Of a stretch of 64,000 bases of DNA, positions 36,849 through 46,163 are shown piece by piece. Within the stretch, counting starts at the first letter, position 1, and each line of letters starts with the position of its first letter. The stretch comes from Clostridiaceae bacterium AM27-36LB (GTDB lineage: Bacteria; Bacillota; Clostridia; Lachnospirales; Lachnospiraceae). The DNA is taken from the NCBI GenBank assembly GCA_003480725.1, contig QUJQ01000010.1, positions 8,179 to 72,178 on the forward strand. Direction: 5' to 3'. The translations under genes were made by a program, and so were the position numbers. The notes below the pieces were generated by a model. It searched no databases. It was not told the DNA's origin and saw only the letters and a list, made by a program, of their open reading frames with translations.

Positions 36849-37130
36849 ATGGTAAGTAAAAATATAACTGTACAGAATGAAGAAGGAATCCATTTGAGAC
36901 CGGCGAGCATGCTGGTAGACCAGGCAAACAAATTCCGTTCCAGCATCAGATTGCAGAGCGGTGAACATGAGAGAAACTGTAAGAGTCTTATGAGTCTTCT
37001 TGCATTTCCAATCTGCCCGGGAACAGAAGTGACGATCCAGTGTGAAGGTGAAGACGAAGAAGAGGCACTGAAGGCAATGTTGGATTGTATTCATAAACTG
37101 AAGGAAATAGAACCGGAAACAAAAGGGTAA
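36849..37130 (+). CDS. HPr-family phosphocarrier protein
   Basis: The 93-residue protein keeps the phosphotransfer His in EEGIHLRPASMLV and the regulatory Ser region in NCKSLMSLLAF, so both PEP-dependent and HPr-kinase-type phosphorylation are possible. The C-terminal TEVTIQCEGEDEEEALKAM is typical. No ptsI or hprK lies nearby. The start at 36849 follows AGGGGGAAACTGATT. A TATACT -10 (about 36814) lies upstream. The TetR-type gene begins eight bases downstream, an unusual partner for HPr. Confidence 0.85.
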   Translation: MVSKNITVQNEEGIHLRPASMLVDQANKFRSSIRLQSGEHERNCKSLMSLLAFPICPGTEVTIQCEGEDEEEALKAMLDCIHKLKEIEPETKG

Positions 37131-37138
37131 GTCTCAGA

Positions 37139-37729
37139 ATGGCTAAGAAAAATCTCAAGAAAACCAAGAGTAAGATCGTATCTGCTGCATGGAAACTGTT
37201 CTATGAGCAGGGGTACGAGGACACGACCATAGAGGAAATCATTGAAGAGTCGGGGACTTCCAAGGGATCTTTTTACCATTATTTTGAAGGAAAAGATGCA
37301 CTGCTCGGTTCTCTTGCCTATATGATGGATGAGAAATACGAGGAACTGGAGCCGACGATCGCAGATGATGCAGACAGTTACGAGGTGCTGTTATATCTGA
37401 ACCGTGAACTGCTGACTATGATTGAAGAGACCATTAACATGGAGCTTCTGACCCGGCTTTATTCCACGCAGCTCACCACTCACGGTGACCGGCCGCTGCT
37501 GGATCATGGCAGGACGTATTATAAGCTGCTTCGGAAGATCATCACCCGTGGACAGGAGCAGGGAACGCTCCGGGCAGATATGCGGGTCAATGAGCTGGTG
37601 CGCTATTATGCCATGTGTGAGCGGGCACTTCTGTATGAATGGTGTCTGCGGAAGGGTGAATACTCTCTGTCAGAAGAGGCAGAGTGTAAATTTCCGATGA
37701 TGATCGCAAGTATGAAGACGAAAAACTAG
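37139..37729 (+). CDS. TetR-family transcriptional regulator
   Basis: The 196-residue regulator has a typical N-terminal TetR HTH: IVSAAWKLFYEQGYEDTTIE, then SGTSKGSFYHYFEGKDALL. The C-terminal ligand-binding helices are divergent and give no ligand. It follows the HPr-like gene by eight bases and precedes putP, whose promoter region may be its target (inference). No palindromic operator was identified with confidence. Confidence 0.9.
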   Translation: MAKKNLKKTKSKIVSAAWKLFYEQGYEDTTIEEIIEESGTSKGSFYHYFEGKDALLGSLAYMMDEKYEELEPTIADDADSYEVLLYLNRELLTMIEETINMELLTRLYSTQLTTHGDRPLLDHGRTYYKLLRKIITRGQEQGTLRADMRVNELVRYYAMCERALLYEWCLRKGEYSLSEEAECKFPMMIASMKTKN

Positions 37730-37754
37730 AACAAGGTCTATACTTTACTCTGTA

Positions 37755-37783
37755 TTGTATCCTGTTTTATATTGTGCTAGAAT
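37755..37783 (+). promoter_or_regulatory. Promoter for putP
   Basis: TTGTAT (37755-37760), 17 bases, then the extended -10 TGCTAGAAT (TAGAAT 37778-37783). Confidence 0.55.
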
Positions 37784-37850
37784 GCATGACAGATGCGAAA
37801 ATAAAGTGTTTTTTGCAGAAAATAAATATAGAACGTGAGGGAGAACAAGA

Positions 37851-39377
37851 ATGAGTACTATACAGATCTTGATGCTGGCGACAATTCTGGTCTATCTGAT
37901 TGGAATGGTAGCCATCGGTGCAGTTCTGGCAAAGGAGAACCGGACTACCGACGATTTTTATCTTGGAGGCAGAAAATTAGGCCCGTTTGTGACGGCTATG
38001 AGTGCAGAAGCATCTGACATGAGCAGCTGGCTTCTCATGGGACTTCCGGGAGTTGCATACCTGACAGGTACTGCAGATGCTGCATGGACAGCCATTGGTC
38101 TTGCCATCGGAACCTATGTAAACTGGCTCCTGGTTGCAAAACGTCTTCGTAATTATACCCATGTGTGTAACAATTCCACCACGCTGCCGTTGTTCTTTTC
38201 TAATCGGTATCGCGATGAAAAGAGAGCACTGTCTGTGATCGCAGCAGTTCTGATCATTATTTTCTTTGTACCCTATACCGCATCCGGTTTTGCTGCCTGC
38301 GGAAAATTATTTGCAAATCTGTTTGGTCTTGATTATGTTCCGGCTATGATCATCAGTGCGATTGTTATTGTGGCTTACACGACTCTGGGCGGATTTCTGG
38401 CAGCAAGTACCACGGACTTTGTACAGAGTATCGTTATGACACTGGCGATTATTGTGGTATTTGGTTTTGGTATTACGAAAGTGGGAAGCTTTGAGGCAGT
38501 TATGGCCAATGCGCAGTCCATGGCAGGATACTTCAGTCTGACACAGATCCATGATGCGGCAACTGGAACAGCATTACCTTATGGAATCCTGACGATCTTC
38601 TCCATGCTGGCATGGGGACTTGGATATTTTGGAATGCCTCATGTACTGCTTCGTTTTATGGCAATTGAGGATGTAAAGAAGCTGAAGCTTTCCAGAAGAG
38701 TGGCAACTGTATGGGTTGTGATCTCCATGTTTGTTGCAGTCTTCATTGGAGTTGTCGGTAATGCAATGTCCAAGGTCGGCGTGATCCCGACACTGGAGGA
38801 TCCGGAGACCATCATTATCGTGGTGGCAGGTGTGATCTCTCAGCATGGTGTGCTGGCTGCTATCGTAGCAGGTCTGATCCTGGCAGGTATTCTGGCAGCG
38901 ACCATGTCAACCGCAGATTCTCAGCTTCTGGCAGCATCCTCCAGCGCTTCTCAGAATATTCTGAAAGAAGTATTTATGAAGGATATGAGTGAGAAGACCG
39001 GTATGCTGATCGCGCGTATCACCGTTCTGATCATTGCTCTGATCGGTGTATTTATCGCAAGAGATCCGAACAGCTCTGTATTCCAGATTGTATCCTTTGC
39101 ATGGGCAGGTTTCGGTGCTTCCTTCGGACCACTGGTTCTGATGGCACTGTTCTGGAAACGCTCCACTCTGCAGGGTGCACTGGCTGGTATGGTCAGCGGT
39201 GGAGTTATGGTATTTGTATGGAAATTCCTTATCCGTCCCATGGGTGGCGCACTTGGAATCTACGAGCTTCTTCCGGCATTCCTGGTTGGCCTGGCTGTGA
39301 ACGTGATCGTCAGCCTTCTGACTCCGGTTCCGTCCAAAGAGATTCAGGACGAATTTGAGAAAGTGGCTAAGATGTAG
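37851..39377 (+). CDS. putP: Sodium/proline symporter (SSS family)
   Basis: The 508-residue transporter has about 13 membrane segments and fits PutP in length and sequence. DDFYLGGRKLGPFVTAMSAE and the sodium-site region SAEASDMSSWLLMGLPG are near the N-terminus, TTLGGFLAASTTDFVQ in the middle, and ATMSTADSQLLAASSS, which holds the Ser/Thr sodium ligands, after residue 340. It would import proline with sodium across the cytoplasmic membrane. GTGAGGGAGAACAAG precedes the ATG. Single gene with a terminator. Confidence 0.92.
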   Translation: MSTIQILMLATILVYLIGMVAIGAVLAKENRTTDDFYLGGRKLGPFVTAMSAEASDMSSWLLMGLPGVAYLTGTADAAWTAIGLAIGTYVNWLLVAKRLRNYTHVCNNSTTLPLFFSNRYRDEKRALSVIAAVLIIIFFVPYTASGFAACGKLFANLFGLDYVPAMIISAIVIVAYTTLGGFLAASTTDFVQSIVMTLAIIVVFGFGITKVGSFEAVMANAQSMAGYFSLTQIHDAATGTALPYGILTIFSMLAWGLGYFGMPHVLLRFMAIEDVKKLKLSRRVATVWVVISMFVAVFIGVVGNAMSKVGVIPTLEDPETIIIVVAGVISQHGVLAAIVAGLILAGILAATMSTADSQLLAASSSASQNILKEVFMKDMSEKTGMLIARITVLIIALIGVFIARDPNSSVFQIVSFAWAGFGASFGPLVLMALFWKRSTLQGALAGMVSGGVMVFVWKFLIRPMGGALGIYELLPAFLVGLAVNVIVSLLTPVPSKEIQDEFEKVAKM

Positions 39378-39437
39378 TGAAATAACACCGAATTGCGAGT
39401 CTGGTGTACATAACATAATAATATGAGAAACAAAAAG

Positions 39438-39467
39438 GGAGCTGCACATCCGTGCAGCTCCTTCTTT
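39438..39467. terminator. Terminator between putP and glgD
   Basis: GGAGCTGCAC-ATCC-GTGCAGCTCC followed by TTCTTT serves the convergent genes. Confidence 0.85.
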
Positions 39468-39492
39468 ATGTACAATTTTTGAAAAGCGTATT

Positions 39493-40638
39493 CTATACAG
39501 TTCTGAATTTGGCGATATAGACCGGATAGCTGTCCGTCCCTTTCATCTCAGTGCCGGAGGTGATCGTTACCTGCTTATCAGTTATCAGGTATTCAATATC
39601 AGCACCTTTTTCTACCACAGTGTCCTGCATAAGGATACAGTTCTTGACTTTGGCACCCTTCTCAATCTTCACACCACGGAAGAGAATGGAATTTTCTACC
39701 TCACCCTCGATGATACAGCCATCAGCAGCCATGATATTGCTTACCTTTGCGCCTGTGATGTAGCGGGTCGGAGTATCGTCACGAACCTTGGTGTAGATTG
39801 GAGCTTTGCCGAACAGTGCATCCTGATTATAGTCATCCAGAAGCTTCATGTTCTCATCGAAGTAGCTCTTAAGACCAGTGATGCAAGCGGTATAGCCGTC
39901 GTATTTGTAACCCCGTACATTCAGCTTGTTCAGTTTCGGAAGGAGCACATCGCGCTCCAGATATTCTTTTCCAAGAAGCGAAGCTTCGTTGACCAGATCG
40001 ATCAGCAGTTCGCGGCTGATGACCATAATATTCAGATGGAAATTCTGGATACCTTTGTCTTTCGGGTTCACATAGATCTTATTGATACGTTTGTCTTCGT
40101 CCATGCGGAGAGTGTAGTAGTAACCTTTTACATTATCTGGAGCTTCCACAAAGCCCTTTGGAAGTTCCTGTTCCCGATAAGCAAGTGTCACATCTGCACC
40201 GCTTGCAACATGAGCATCCACCATTGCTTTAAAATCAAAGTTGGACGCGATATTTGCATTTGCCAGAAGGACATATTTCTGTTTCTGCTTTTTCAGAAAA
40301 TCCAGAATATTTGCCAGTGCGCCAGCTCGTCCGACATATGGCTTGGAAGAGCTGTATGCGTTTGGCGGGAAAATGTTCAGACCGCCATTTTTACGAACCA
40401 GATCCCAGGAACGACCGCTTCCCAGATGGTCGATCAGAGACTGATAGTTATTGCTTACAACGACTGCCACATTGGAGATACCGCTGGTCACCATGCTGGA
40501 CAGGGTAAAATCGATGAGGCGGTAACGACTTGCGAATGGGATGGATGCCATCAGACGAAGTCCAACCAGTTCCGGCACGAAATAGTCATAGCTGTTGGGG
40601 AAAATGATTCCCAGAGTTCTTGTATTGGAATTTACCAT
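39493..40638 (-). CDS. glgD: Glucose-1-phosphate adenylyltransferase subunit GlgD
   Basis: A 381-residue partner subunit of ADP-glucose pyrophosphorylase. It keeps the fold ([30 protein letters not shown]) and the C-terminal left-handed beta helix ([22 protein letters not shown] hexapeptide repeats). The N-terminal GGxGxRL nucleotide loop of GlgC is replaced by [14 protein letters not shown], so it is likely a regulatory rather than catalytic subunit, as in other Firmicutes. It overlaps glgC by seven bases. Confidence 0.93.
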   Translation of the reverse strand: MVNSNTRTLGIIFPNSYDYFVPELVGLRLMASIPFASRYRLIDFTLSSMVTSGISNVAVVVSNNYQSLIDHLGSGRSWDLVRKNGGLNIFPPNAYSSSKPYVGRAGALANILDFLKKQKQKYVLLANANIASNFDFKAMVDAHVASGADVTLAYREQELPKGFVEAPDNVKGYYYTLRMDEDKRINKIYVNPKDKGIQNFHLNIMVISRELLIDLVNEASLLGKEYLERDVLLPKLNKLNVRGYKYDGYTACITGLKSYFDENMKLLDDYNQDALFGKAPIYTKVRDDTPTRYITGAKVSNIMAADGCIIEGEVENSILFRGVKIEKGAKVKNCILMQDTVVEKGADIEYLITDKQVTITSGTEMKGTDSYPVYIAKFRTV

Positions 40639-41840
40639 TTTTCTTCACCGCCTTCTACGTTATTGCTGATCATGGCATTGGGGCCAATGACAGCCTCTGC
40701 ACCGATGGTCACACCGGAACCGATGGTTGCCACACCTTGCTCACCGTCTTTTGGCATTGCACCAACCACGGCATTCTCGCCGATTTTTACATTCTCAGCG
40801 ACAATACAGTGTTTTACTACTGCACCGGACTCAATGACAGTACCGCCCATGACAACAGCGTCTTCTACCACAGCACCTTCTGCGACATGAACACCGGAGA
40901 AGAGAACGGAGTGTTTGACCGTTCCTTTGATACGGCATCCATCGGTGATCATAGAATCTTCTACCACAGCATTGGCACTGATCTTGTGACCGGACATACC
41001 ACTGTTACGGCTGTAGATCTTCCAGTCATCATCAAACAGGTTGATACCGCTGTGTTCTGGATCAAGGACTTCCATATTCGCTTCCCAAAGAGACGGGATG
41101 GTTCCCACATCTTTCCAGTATCCGTTAAAATGATAAGCATACATGCGGCGATGATCTTTCAGCAGATTCGGAATAATATTATTTCCAAAGTCATTTTCGG
41201 AGTTCGGGTCCTGCTCATCTTCCTCCAGATATTTCTTCAGAATATCCCAGTTGAAGATATAGATACCCATGGAAGCCAGATTGGACTTCGGATTCTTTGG
41301 CTTCTCCTGGAATTCTGTGATACGGTCATCTTCATCAGCTACCATCAGACCAAAGCGGGATGCATCTTCCCACGGTACTTCCATAACGGCTACACTGAAT
41401 TCTGCATTTTTCTCCTTGTGGAAACGCAGAAAATCGCTGTAGTCCTGCTTGCAGATCTGGTCACCGGAAAGGATGATCACGTACTCCGGATCGTAGCGCT
41501 CAATGAAGGAAATGTTCTGATAGATCGCATTTGCTGTACCTTTGTACCAGTCTGAACCGGATGCCTTCTGATAAGGCGGCAGTACATGCACACCTCCAAA
41601 GAGACGGTCCAGATCCCACGGCTGTCCGTTGCCGATGTATTCATTCAGAACCAGCGGCTGATACTGGGTCAGAATACCCACCGTATCAATCCCTGAATTT
41701 ATGCAGTTAGAAAGGGGAAAATCGATGATACGATATTTTCCGCCGAATGGAACTGCTGGTTTTGCAAGCTTTTGAGTCAGAGCATAGAGTCGTGAGCCCT
41801 GTCCACCAGCAAGAAGCATTGCAATCATTTCTTTTGCCAT
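40632..41840 (-). CDS. glgC: Glucose-1-phosphate adenylyltransferase, catalytic subunit
   Basis: Makes ADP-glucose from ATP and glucose-1-phosphate, the committed step of glycogen synthesis. The 402-residue enzyme has the nucleotide loop [14 protein letters not shown], the [15 protein letters not shown] substrate motif, ILSGDQIC with the metal-binding Asp, and [13 protein letters not shown] left-handed beta-helix C-terminus follows. CAGGAGGGAATAGT precedes the ATG. It is the first gene of the glgC-glgD operon; other glycogen genes are not in the window. Confidence 0.96.
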   Translation of the reverse strand: MAKEMIAMLLAGGQGSRLYALTQKLAKPAVPFGGKYRIIDFPLSNCINSGIDTVGILTQYQPLVLNEYIGNGQPWDLDRLFGGVHVLPPYQKASGSDWYKGTANAIYQNISFIERYDPEYVIILSGDQICKQDYSDFLRFHKEKNAEFSVAVMEVPWEDASRFGLMVADEDDRITEFQEKPKNPKSNLASMGIYIFNWDILKKYLEEDEQDPNSENDFGNNIIPNLLKDHRRMYAYHFNGYWKDVGTIPSLWEANMEVLDPEHSGINLFDDDWKIYSRNSGMSGHKISANAVVEDSMITDGCRIKGTVKHSVLFSGVHVAEGAVVEDAVVMGGTVIESGAVVKHCIVAENVKIGENAVVGAMPKDGEQGVATIGSGVTIGAEAVIGPNAMISNNVEGGEEKW

Positions 41841-42102
41841 ACTATTCCCTCCTGATACTTGAAATCATAGATAAATTATACTATCTTTTTTATAAAAATG
41901 ATAGGTCTTTTGTGCAAAATGTTTGTGATTTTTATGGAAAATATGACAAGAAAAGGCAAAATATGACAGGGTTAAGAACCGGTTAAGAAGAAAAAAGCCT
42001 AAGTTAATGCATGGTTAAGATGCTGCCAGAGCCGTAGATTTGAAAAAGGGAATGTGCTATGCTCGTTGCAATCAAGAAAACAGACAGAAAAGAGGGAATG
42101 AC

Positions 42103-42249
42103 ATGAATCAGATTGGCAGTATGTTTTTGGTAGGCACGATGGGAATATTGGGTGGGATCCCTACCCTATATATTCTGATCAGCCTGCCGGTGATCCTGGT
42201 GCAGAAGATCTTTGGAAAAATCAAATACGGGAAATCCCTGTATCAGTAG
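42103..42249 (+). CDS. Small membrane protein, 48 residues, unknown
   Basis: The 48-residue product starts MNQIGSMFLVGTMGILGGIP, has one long or two short hydrophobic helices (residues 7-35), then a basic tail KIFGKIKYGKSLYQ. The start at 42103 follows AGAGGGAATGAC; the longer upstream frame lacks a site. A strong terminator follows directly, and the KdpD-like kinase lies 126 bases further on behind its own promoter. I do not recognise a family. Its size and location by a Kdp-type regulator recall small pump subunits such as KdpF, but similarity is not evident. Confidence 0.6.
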   Translation: MNQIGSMFLVGTMGILGGIPTLYILISLPVILVQKIFGKIKYGKSLYQ

Positions 42250-42263
42250 AGAAAAAGTACGGG

Positions 42264-42291
42264 AAGGCTGCCTGAAGCGGGCAGCCTTTTT
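42264..42291 (+). terminator. Terminator after the small membrane protein
   Basis: AAGGCTGCC-TGAAGC-GGGCAGCCTTTTT. Confidence 0.88.
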
Positions 42292-42315
42292 GTGGTATGA
42301 GACGCCCTTGGCACA

Positions 42316-42344
42316 TTGACACTTGATGCTGCCTGGGCTATGAT
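42316..42344 (+). promoter_or_regulatory. Promoter for the KdpD/KdpE-like pair
   Basis: Perfect TTGACA (42316-42321), 17 bases, TATGAT (42339-42344). Confidence 0.75.
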
Positions 42345-42374
42345 AAAAACAGAAAATAAAAGGGACACATAATT

Positions 42375-43439
42375 ATGAAAGAGAAGCATACAAGAATCGG
42401 AAATATGGCGATCACAGCAGCGATCCTGGCGGCTACATCAGGCCTTTCCTATTTGCTCCATCGGGTATCGAATTCGGATTTTCATGTGCCCATGCTGTTC
42501 GTACTGGCGGTGCTGTTCATCTCTCTGCTGACGGATGGCTATGTGTATGGCATCATTGCTTCCATGGCAGCGGTGATCGGCGTGAATTATATCTTTACCT
42601 ATCCTTATTTTGCATTGAATTTTACAATTACAGGATATCCCATGACATTTCTCACCATGCTGGCAGTATCTATCTGTGTCAGCGCATTGACTACCAGGAT
42701 CAAGAAACAGGAGCAGATCCGGCTGGAAGTGGAGAAGGAAAAGACCAGAGCTAACCTGCTGAGGGCCATATCCCATGATATTCGTACACCGTTGACATCC
42801 ATTGTGGGGTCTGCATCAGGAATACTGGAGAATCAGAAGGTTCTGACACAGGAACGGGAGATGGAGCTGGTGCAGGATATTAAAGATGAAGCACAGTGGC
42901 TGATCCGAATCGTGGAAAACCTTCTGTCTGTAACCCGGATCAATGGGGAAAATGCCAGGATCAATACGGAGGACGAGGTGGTGGAGGAGATCATCAGCAG
43001 TGCAGTGATCAAGTTCAACAAACGTTTCCCGGAGGCATCGGTGGAAGTGAAGATGCCGGAAGAATTTCTTATGGTAGCCATGGATGGTGTCCTGATCGAA
43101 CAGGTGCTGGTAAATCTTCTGGAAAATGCAGTGCTCCATGGAAAGACATACACAAAGATCTGGATCATAGTGACACACACGCCGGGCCGGGTGGAGATCG
43201 CTGTGGAGGACGATGGACAGGGAATCAAGGAGTCAGTGCTGCCGGTCATGTTTGAAGGAAAGATCTCGTCAGACGAGGAAGAGTCGGATTCAAAGCGGAA
43301 TATGGGAATCGGCCTGTCTGTCTGCCACAGTATTGTAAAAGCACACAAAGGCGGTATGCATGCAGAAAACCGGGCAGAAGGCGGAGCAAGAATCTCTTTC
43401 TGGCTGCCCATGAATGAGGAGGACACGGATGGATATTAA
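42375..43439 (+). CDS. KdpD-like sensor histidine kinase (DUF4118, short form)
   Basis: The 354-residue kinase begins with a DUF4118 membrane domain (four helices, about residues 10-105). The dimerisation and phosphoacceptor segment LRAISHDIRTPLTSIVG follows at about 128, then the ATP-binding domain with VNLLENAVLHG, EDDGQGI and GIGLSVCHSIV. The large N-terminal KdpD/USP sensor domains of full-length KdpD are missing. No kdpFABC genes are near, so its stimulus may not be potassium. Its 3' end overlaps the response regulator by 11 bases. Confidence 0.9.
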   Translation: MKEKHTRIGNMAITAAILAATSGLSYLLHRVSNSDFHVPMLFVLAVLFISLLTDGYVYGIIASMAAVIGVNYIFTYPYFALNFTITGYPMTFLTMLAVSICVSALTTRIKKQEQIRLEVEKEKTRANLLRAISHDIRTPLTSIVGSASGILENQKVLTQEREMELVQDIKDEAQWLIRIVENLLSVTRINGENARINTEDEVVEEIISSAVIKFNKRFPEASVEVKMPEEFLMVAMDGVLIEQVLVNLLENAVLHGKTYTKIWIIVTHTPGRVEIAVEDDGQGIKESVLPVMFEGKISSDEEESDSKRNMGIGLSVCHSIVKAHKGGMHAENRAEGGARISFWLPMNEEDTDGY

Positions 43440-44136
43440 GGACAGAGTGCTGGTGATCGAAGATGATAAAAGTATCCGGAATTTTTTCAGAACAGTTCTG
43501 GAGGCAAATAATTATGATGTTCTGATCGCTACGACAGGCGCGGAAGGCTACAGCATGGTCACTTCCCAGTGCCCTGATGTGGTGATCCTGGATCTGGGAC
43601 TTCCTGATATGGATGGAATGACGATCCTGAAAAATGTACGGCAGTGGTCATCCATGCCGGTTCTGGTGGTCTCCGCCAGAACTCACGAGAAGGATAAGGT
43701 GGCAGCACTGGATGCAGGTGCAGATGATTATATTACGAAGCCCTTTGGCACTTCCGAGCTGCTGGCGCGGGTGCGGACAGCCATCCGCCATGCAAGGGCC
43801 ACTGTTCTGACGGCAGAAGGCATGCAGACCGGGCAGTTCCGGGCAGGAGATCTGCTGATCGACTATGACAAGCACCGGGTCTATGTGGGAGACCGGGATG
43901 TGAATCTGACTCAGAATGAGTACAAGATCGTGAGCCTTCTTGGAAAATACGCAGGCAAGGTGCTGACCTATGATTTCATTATCAAAGAGATCTGGGGACC
44001 AAACATGCAGAATGACAATCGGATCCTGCGGGTTAACATGGCAAATATCCGGCGGAAGATGGAAAATAACCCGGCACAGCCTCAGTATATTTTTACAGAA
44101 GTAGGCGTAGGGTATCGGATCGTGGATGGGGACTGA
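43429..44136 (+). CDS. OmpR-family response regulator (KdpE-like)
   Basis: The 235-residue regulator has a receiver domain with phosphoacceptor Asp in VVILDLGLPDMDG, acidic pocket IEDDKS, the conserved Ser/Thr in LVVSARTHEKDK and Lys in YITKPFG. A winged-helix DNA-binding domain ends in YIFTEVGVGYRI. The start at 43429 uses GAGGAGG inside the kinase gene. Partner of the DUF4118 kinase by overlap. Targets are not identified. Confidence 0.93.
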   Translation: MDIKDRVLVIEDDKSIRNFFRTVLEANNYDVLIATTGAEGYSMVTSQCPDVVILDLGLPDMDGMTILKNVRQWSSMPVLVVSARTHEKDKVAALDAGADDYITKPFGTSELLARVRTAIRHARATVLTAEGMQTGQFRAGDLLIDYDKHRVYVGDRDVNLTQNEYKIVSLLGKYAGKVLTYDFIIKEIWGPNMQNDNRILRVNMANIRRKMENNPAQPQYIFTEVGVGYRIVDGD

Positions 44137-44230
44137 CTTGTCTGGATGGATGTAAGCTGATATACTGGTCGCAGACAAACTGTTTGGAGACAGTTGCGAA
44201 TACGAAAAACACAAAGGAAATCTATATAGT

Positions 44231-44872
44231 ATGGAAGAAAATGAAAAAAAAGAACTGGCCCTTCAGATCATCGACCGATTGAAGAAAGCGTATCCAGATG
44301 CGGACTGTACACTGGATTATGACGATGCGTGGAAGCTGCTGGTAAGTGTGCGGCTGGCAGCCCAGTGCACGGATGCCAGAGTGAACGTGGTGGTGGAAGG
44401 ACTTTATAAGAAATATCCGGATGTGAGATCCCTGGCAGAAGCAGATGTAAATGATATTGAAGAAATTGTGAGGCCTTGTGGACTGGGCAAAAGTAAGGCC
44501 AGAGATATCAGTGCCTGCATGAAGATCCTGTGGGAAAAATACGGCGGAAAAGTACCGGAGGATTTTGATGCACTGCTGGCATTGCCGGGCGTGGGCAGAA
44601 AGAGTGCCAACCTGATCATGGGTGACGTCTTTCATAAGCCTGCTATTGTGACGGACACTCACTGTATCCGTCTGGTAAACCGCATGGGACTGGTGGACGG
44701 CATCAAGGATCCGAAGAAGGTGGAGATGGCATTGTGGAAGCTGATCCCGCCGGAGGAAGGCAGCGATTTCTGCCACCGGCTGGTCTATCATGGCAGGGAG
44801 ATCTGCACTGCCAGAACAAAGCCTTACTGCGATAAGTGTTGTTTGAACGACATCTGTGCACAGAGAATCTGA
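44231..44872 (+). CDS. nth: Endonuclease III
   Basis: A DNA glycosylase/AP lyase for oxidised pyrimidines, 213 residues. The helix-hairpin-helix LPGVGRKSANLIMG with the catalytic Lys nearby is visible, and the catalytic Asp is in VTDTHCIRLVNRMG. A C-terminal iron-sulfur cluster motif reads CTARTKPYCDKCCLNDIC; the first spacing is seven residues rather than the usual six. It lies 94 bases after the response regulator and is probably independent of it. Confidence 0.94.
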   Translation: MEENEKKELALQIIDRLKKAYPDADCTLDYDDAWKLLVSVRLAAQCTDARVNVVVEGLYKKYPDVRSLAEADVNDIEEIVRPCGLGKSKARDISACMKILWEKYGGKVPEDFDALLALPGVGRKSANLIMGDVFHKPAIVTDTHCIRLVNRMGLVDGIKDPKKVEMALWKLIPPEEGSDFCHRLVYHGREICTARTKPYCDKCCLNDICAQRI

Positions 44873-44954
44873 GATTTTGTGCAGAACACCACTTGATTTT
44901 TTGAATATTTTGCGTCAAGATAGATAAAAAATTAGTTTGAGAGGCAAAATATTT

Positions 44955-46163
44955 ATGTTTGTATTAAGAAGAATCTACTGTCGAAGCTTTCAGATGGTAT
45001 TTAAGATGGCACTGCCGTTCCTGCCTTACCGGAATCCGAAGATCATTCCGTCTGTGGCAGGTATCCCGGAGGTATGCGGCAAAAAGAAGATCACGAAAGT
45101 GATGATCGTGACGGATGAGGGAATCCGCAGACTGGGGCTTACTTCATTTCTGGAGAAGACCCTGACGGAAAACAATATTTCTTATTGTATCTATGACAGA
45201 ACTGTGGCCAATCCCACTATCTGGAATGTGGAGGAGGCCAGAGAGCTGTATCTGACAGAAGGAGCCCAGGCAATCATTGCATTTGGCGGCGGATCCTCCA
45301 TGGATTGTGCCAAGGCTGCAGGTGCCAGGATCGTAAAGCCTCACCAGAGCATTCAGCAGATGAAAGGTCTGCTCAAAGTACATAAGAGGCTTCCACTTCT
45401 GATCGCAATTCCAACTACAGCAGGAACTGGAAGTGAGACCACACTGGCTGCGGTCATCACTGACAGTGAACAACATTATAAATATCCGATCAATGATTTT
45501 GTACTGATCCCGCGCTATGCGGTGCTCGACTATCATGAGACAGTAGGACTTCCGGCTAATATTACAGCTACTACCGGTATGGATGCACTGACTCATGCAG
45601 TAGAGGCATATATTGGAGGCTCCACTACAAAAGAGACCAGAGCTATGGCAGAGGAAGCAGTATGTCTGATCCATGAGCATCTGAAAAATGCTTATGACAA
45701 TGGACACAATAAGGAAGCCAGAAAAGGAATGCTCAGGGCTGCTTACTGTGCGGGGGTTGCATTTACCAAATCCTATGTGGGTTATATTCATGCGGTGGCA
45801 CATTCTCTGGGCGGACAGTACGGGACTCCCCATGGTCTTGCCAATGCGGTGATCCTGCCTATCGTTCTTCGGATCTATGGTCCGGACTGCGAGAAAAAGC
45901 TGGGAACGCTTGCCAGAAATACGGGTGTGGCGAAGCCGGAGATGGATGATGCAAAAGCTACGCAGTGTTTTATCGACTGGATCCAGAAGATGAACGACTC
46001 CATGGGAATTCCCAGATATTTTCCTGAGATCTGTAAGAAGGATATTCCGATTATGGCGAAGCATGCGGACAAGGAGGCTAATCCGCTGTATCCGGTGCCG
46101 GTGCTGATGGATCGGAAGGAACTGGAGAAGATTTATCTGGCAGTGAGGGGGAAAACATGGTAA
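44955..46163 (+). CDS. Iron-containing alcohol dehydrogenase
   Basis: The 402-residue group III alcohol dehydrogenase has the NAD(P)-binding FGGGSSMDCAKAAG and PTTAGTGSETT segments. The metal-binding His set lies in TGMDALTHAVEAYI, YIHAVAHSLGGQYGTPHG and the Asp of MDAL. A basic N-terminal extension of about 40 residues (FVLRRIYCRSFQMVFK) precedes the usual start. The ATG at 44955 follows GAGAGGCAAAATATTT; an upstream TTG at 44937 is less likely. It overlaps the aldehyde dehydrogenase by seven bases, so the pair should interconvert acid, aldehyde and alcohol; the chain length is unknown. Confidence 0.9.
   Translation: MFVLRRIYCRSFQMVFKMALPFLPYRNPKIIPSVAGIPEVCGKKKITKVMIVTDEGIRRLGLTSFLEKTLTENNISYCIYDRTVANPTIWNVEEARELYLTEGAQAIIAFGGGSSMDCAKAAGARIVKPHQSIQQMKGLLKVHKRLPLLIAIPTTAGTGSETTLAAVITDSEQHYKYPINDFVLIPRYAVLDYHETVGLPANITATTGMDALTHAVEAYIGGSTTKETRAMAEEAVCLIHEHLKNAYDNGHNKEARKGMLRAAYCAGVAFTKSYVGYIHAVAHSLGGQYGTPHGLANAVILPIVLRIYGPDCEKKLGTLARNTGVAKPEMDDAKATQCFIDWIQKMNDSMGIPRYFPEICKKDIPIMAKHADKEANPLYPVPVLMDRKELEKIYLAVRGKTW

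Noticed and set aside
40620..41555. 311-residue plus-strand frame
   Set aside because: Antisense shadow of glgC.
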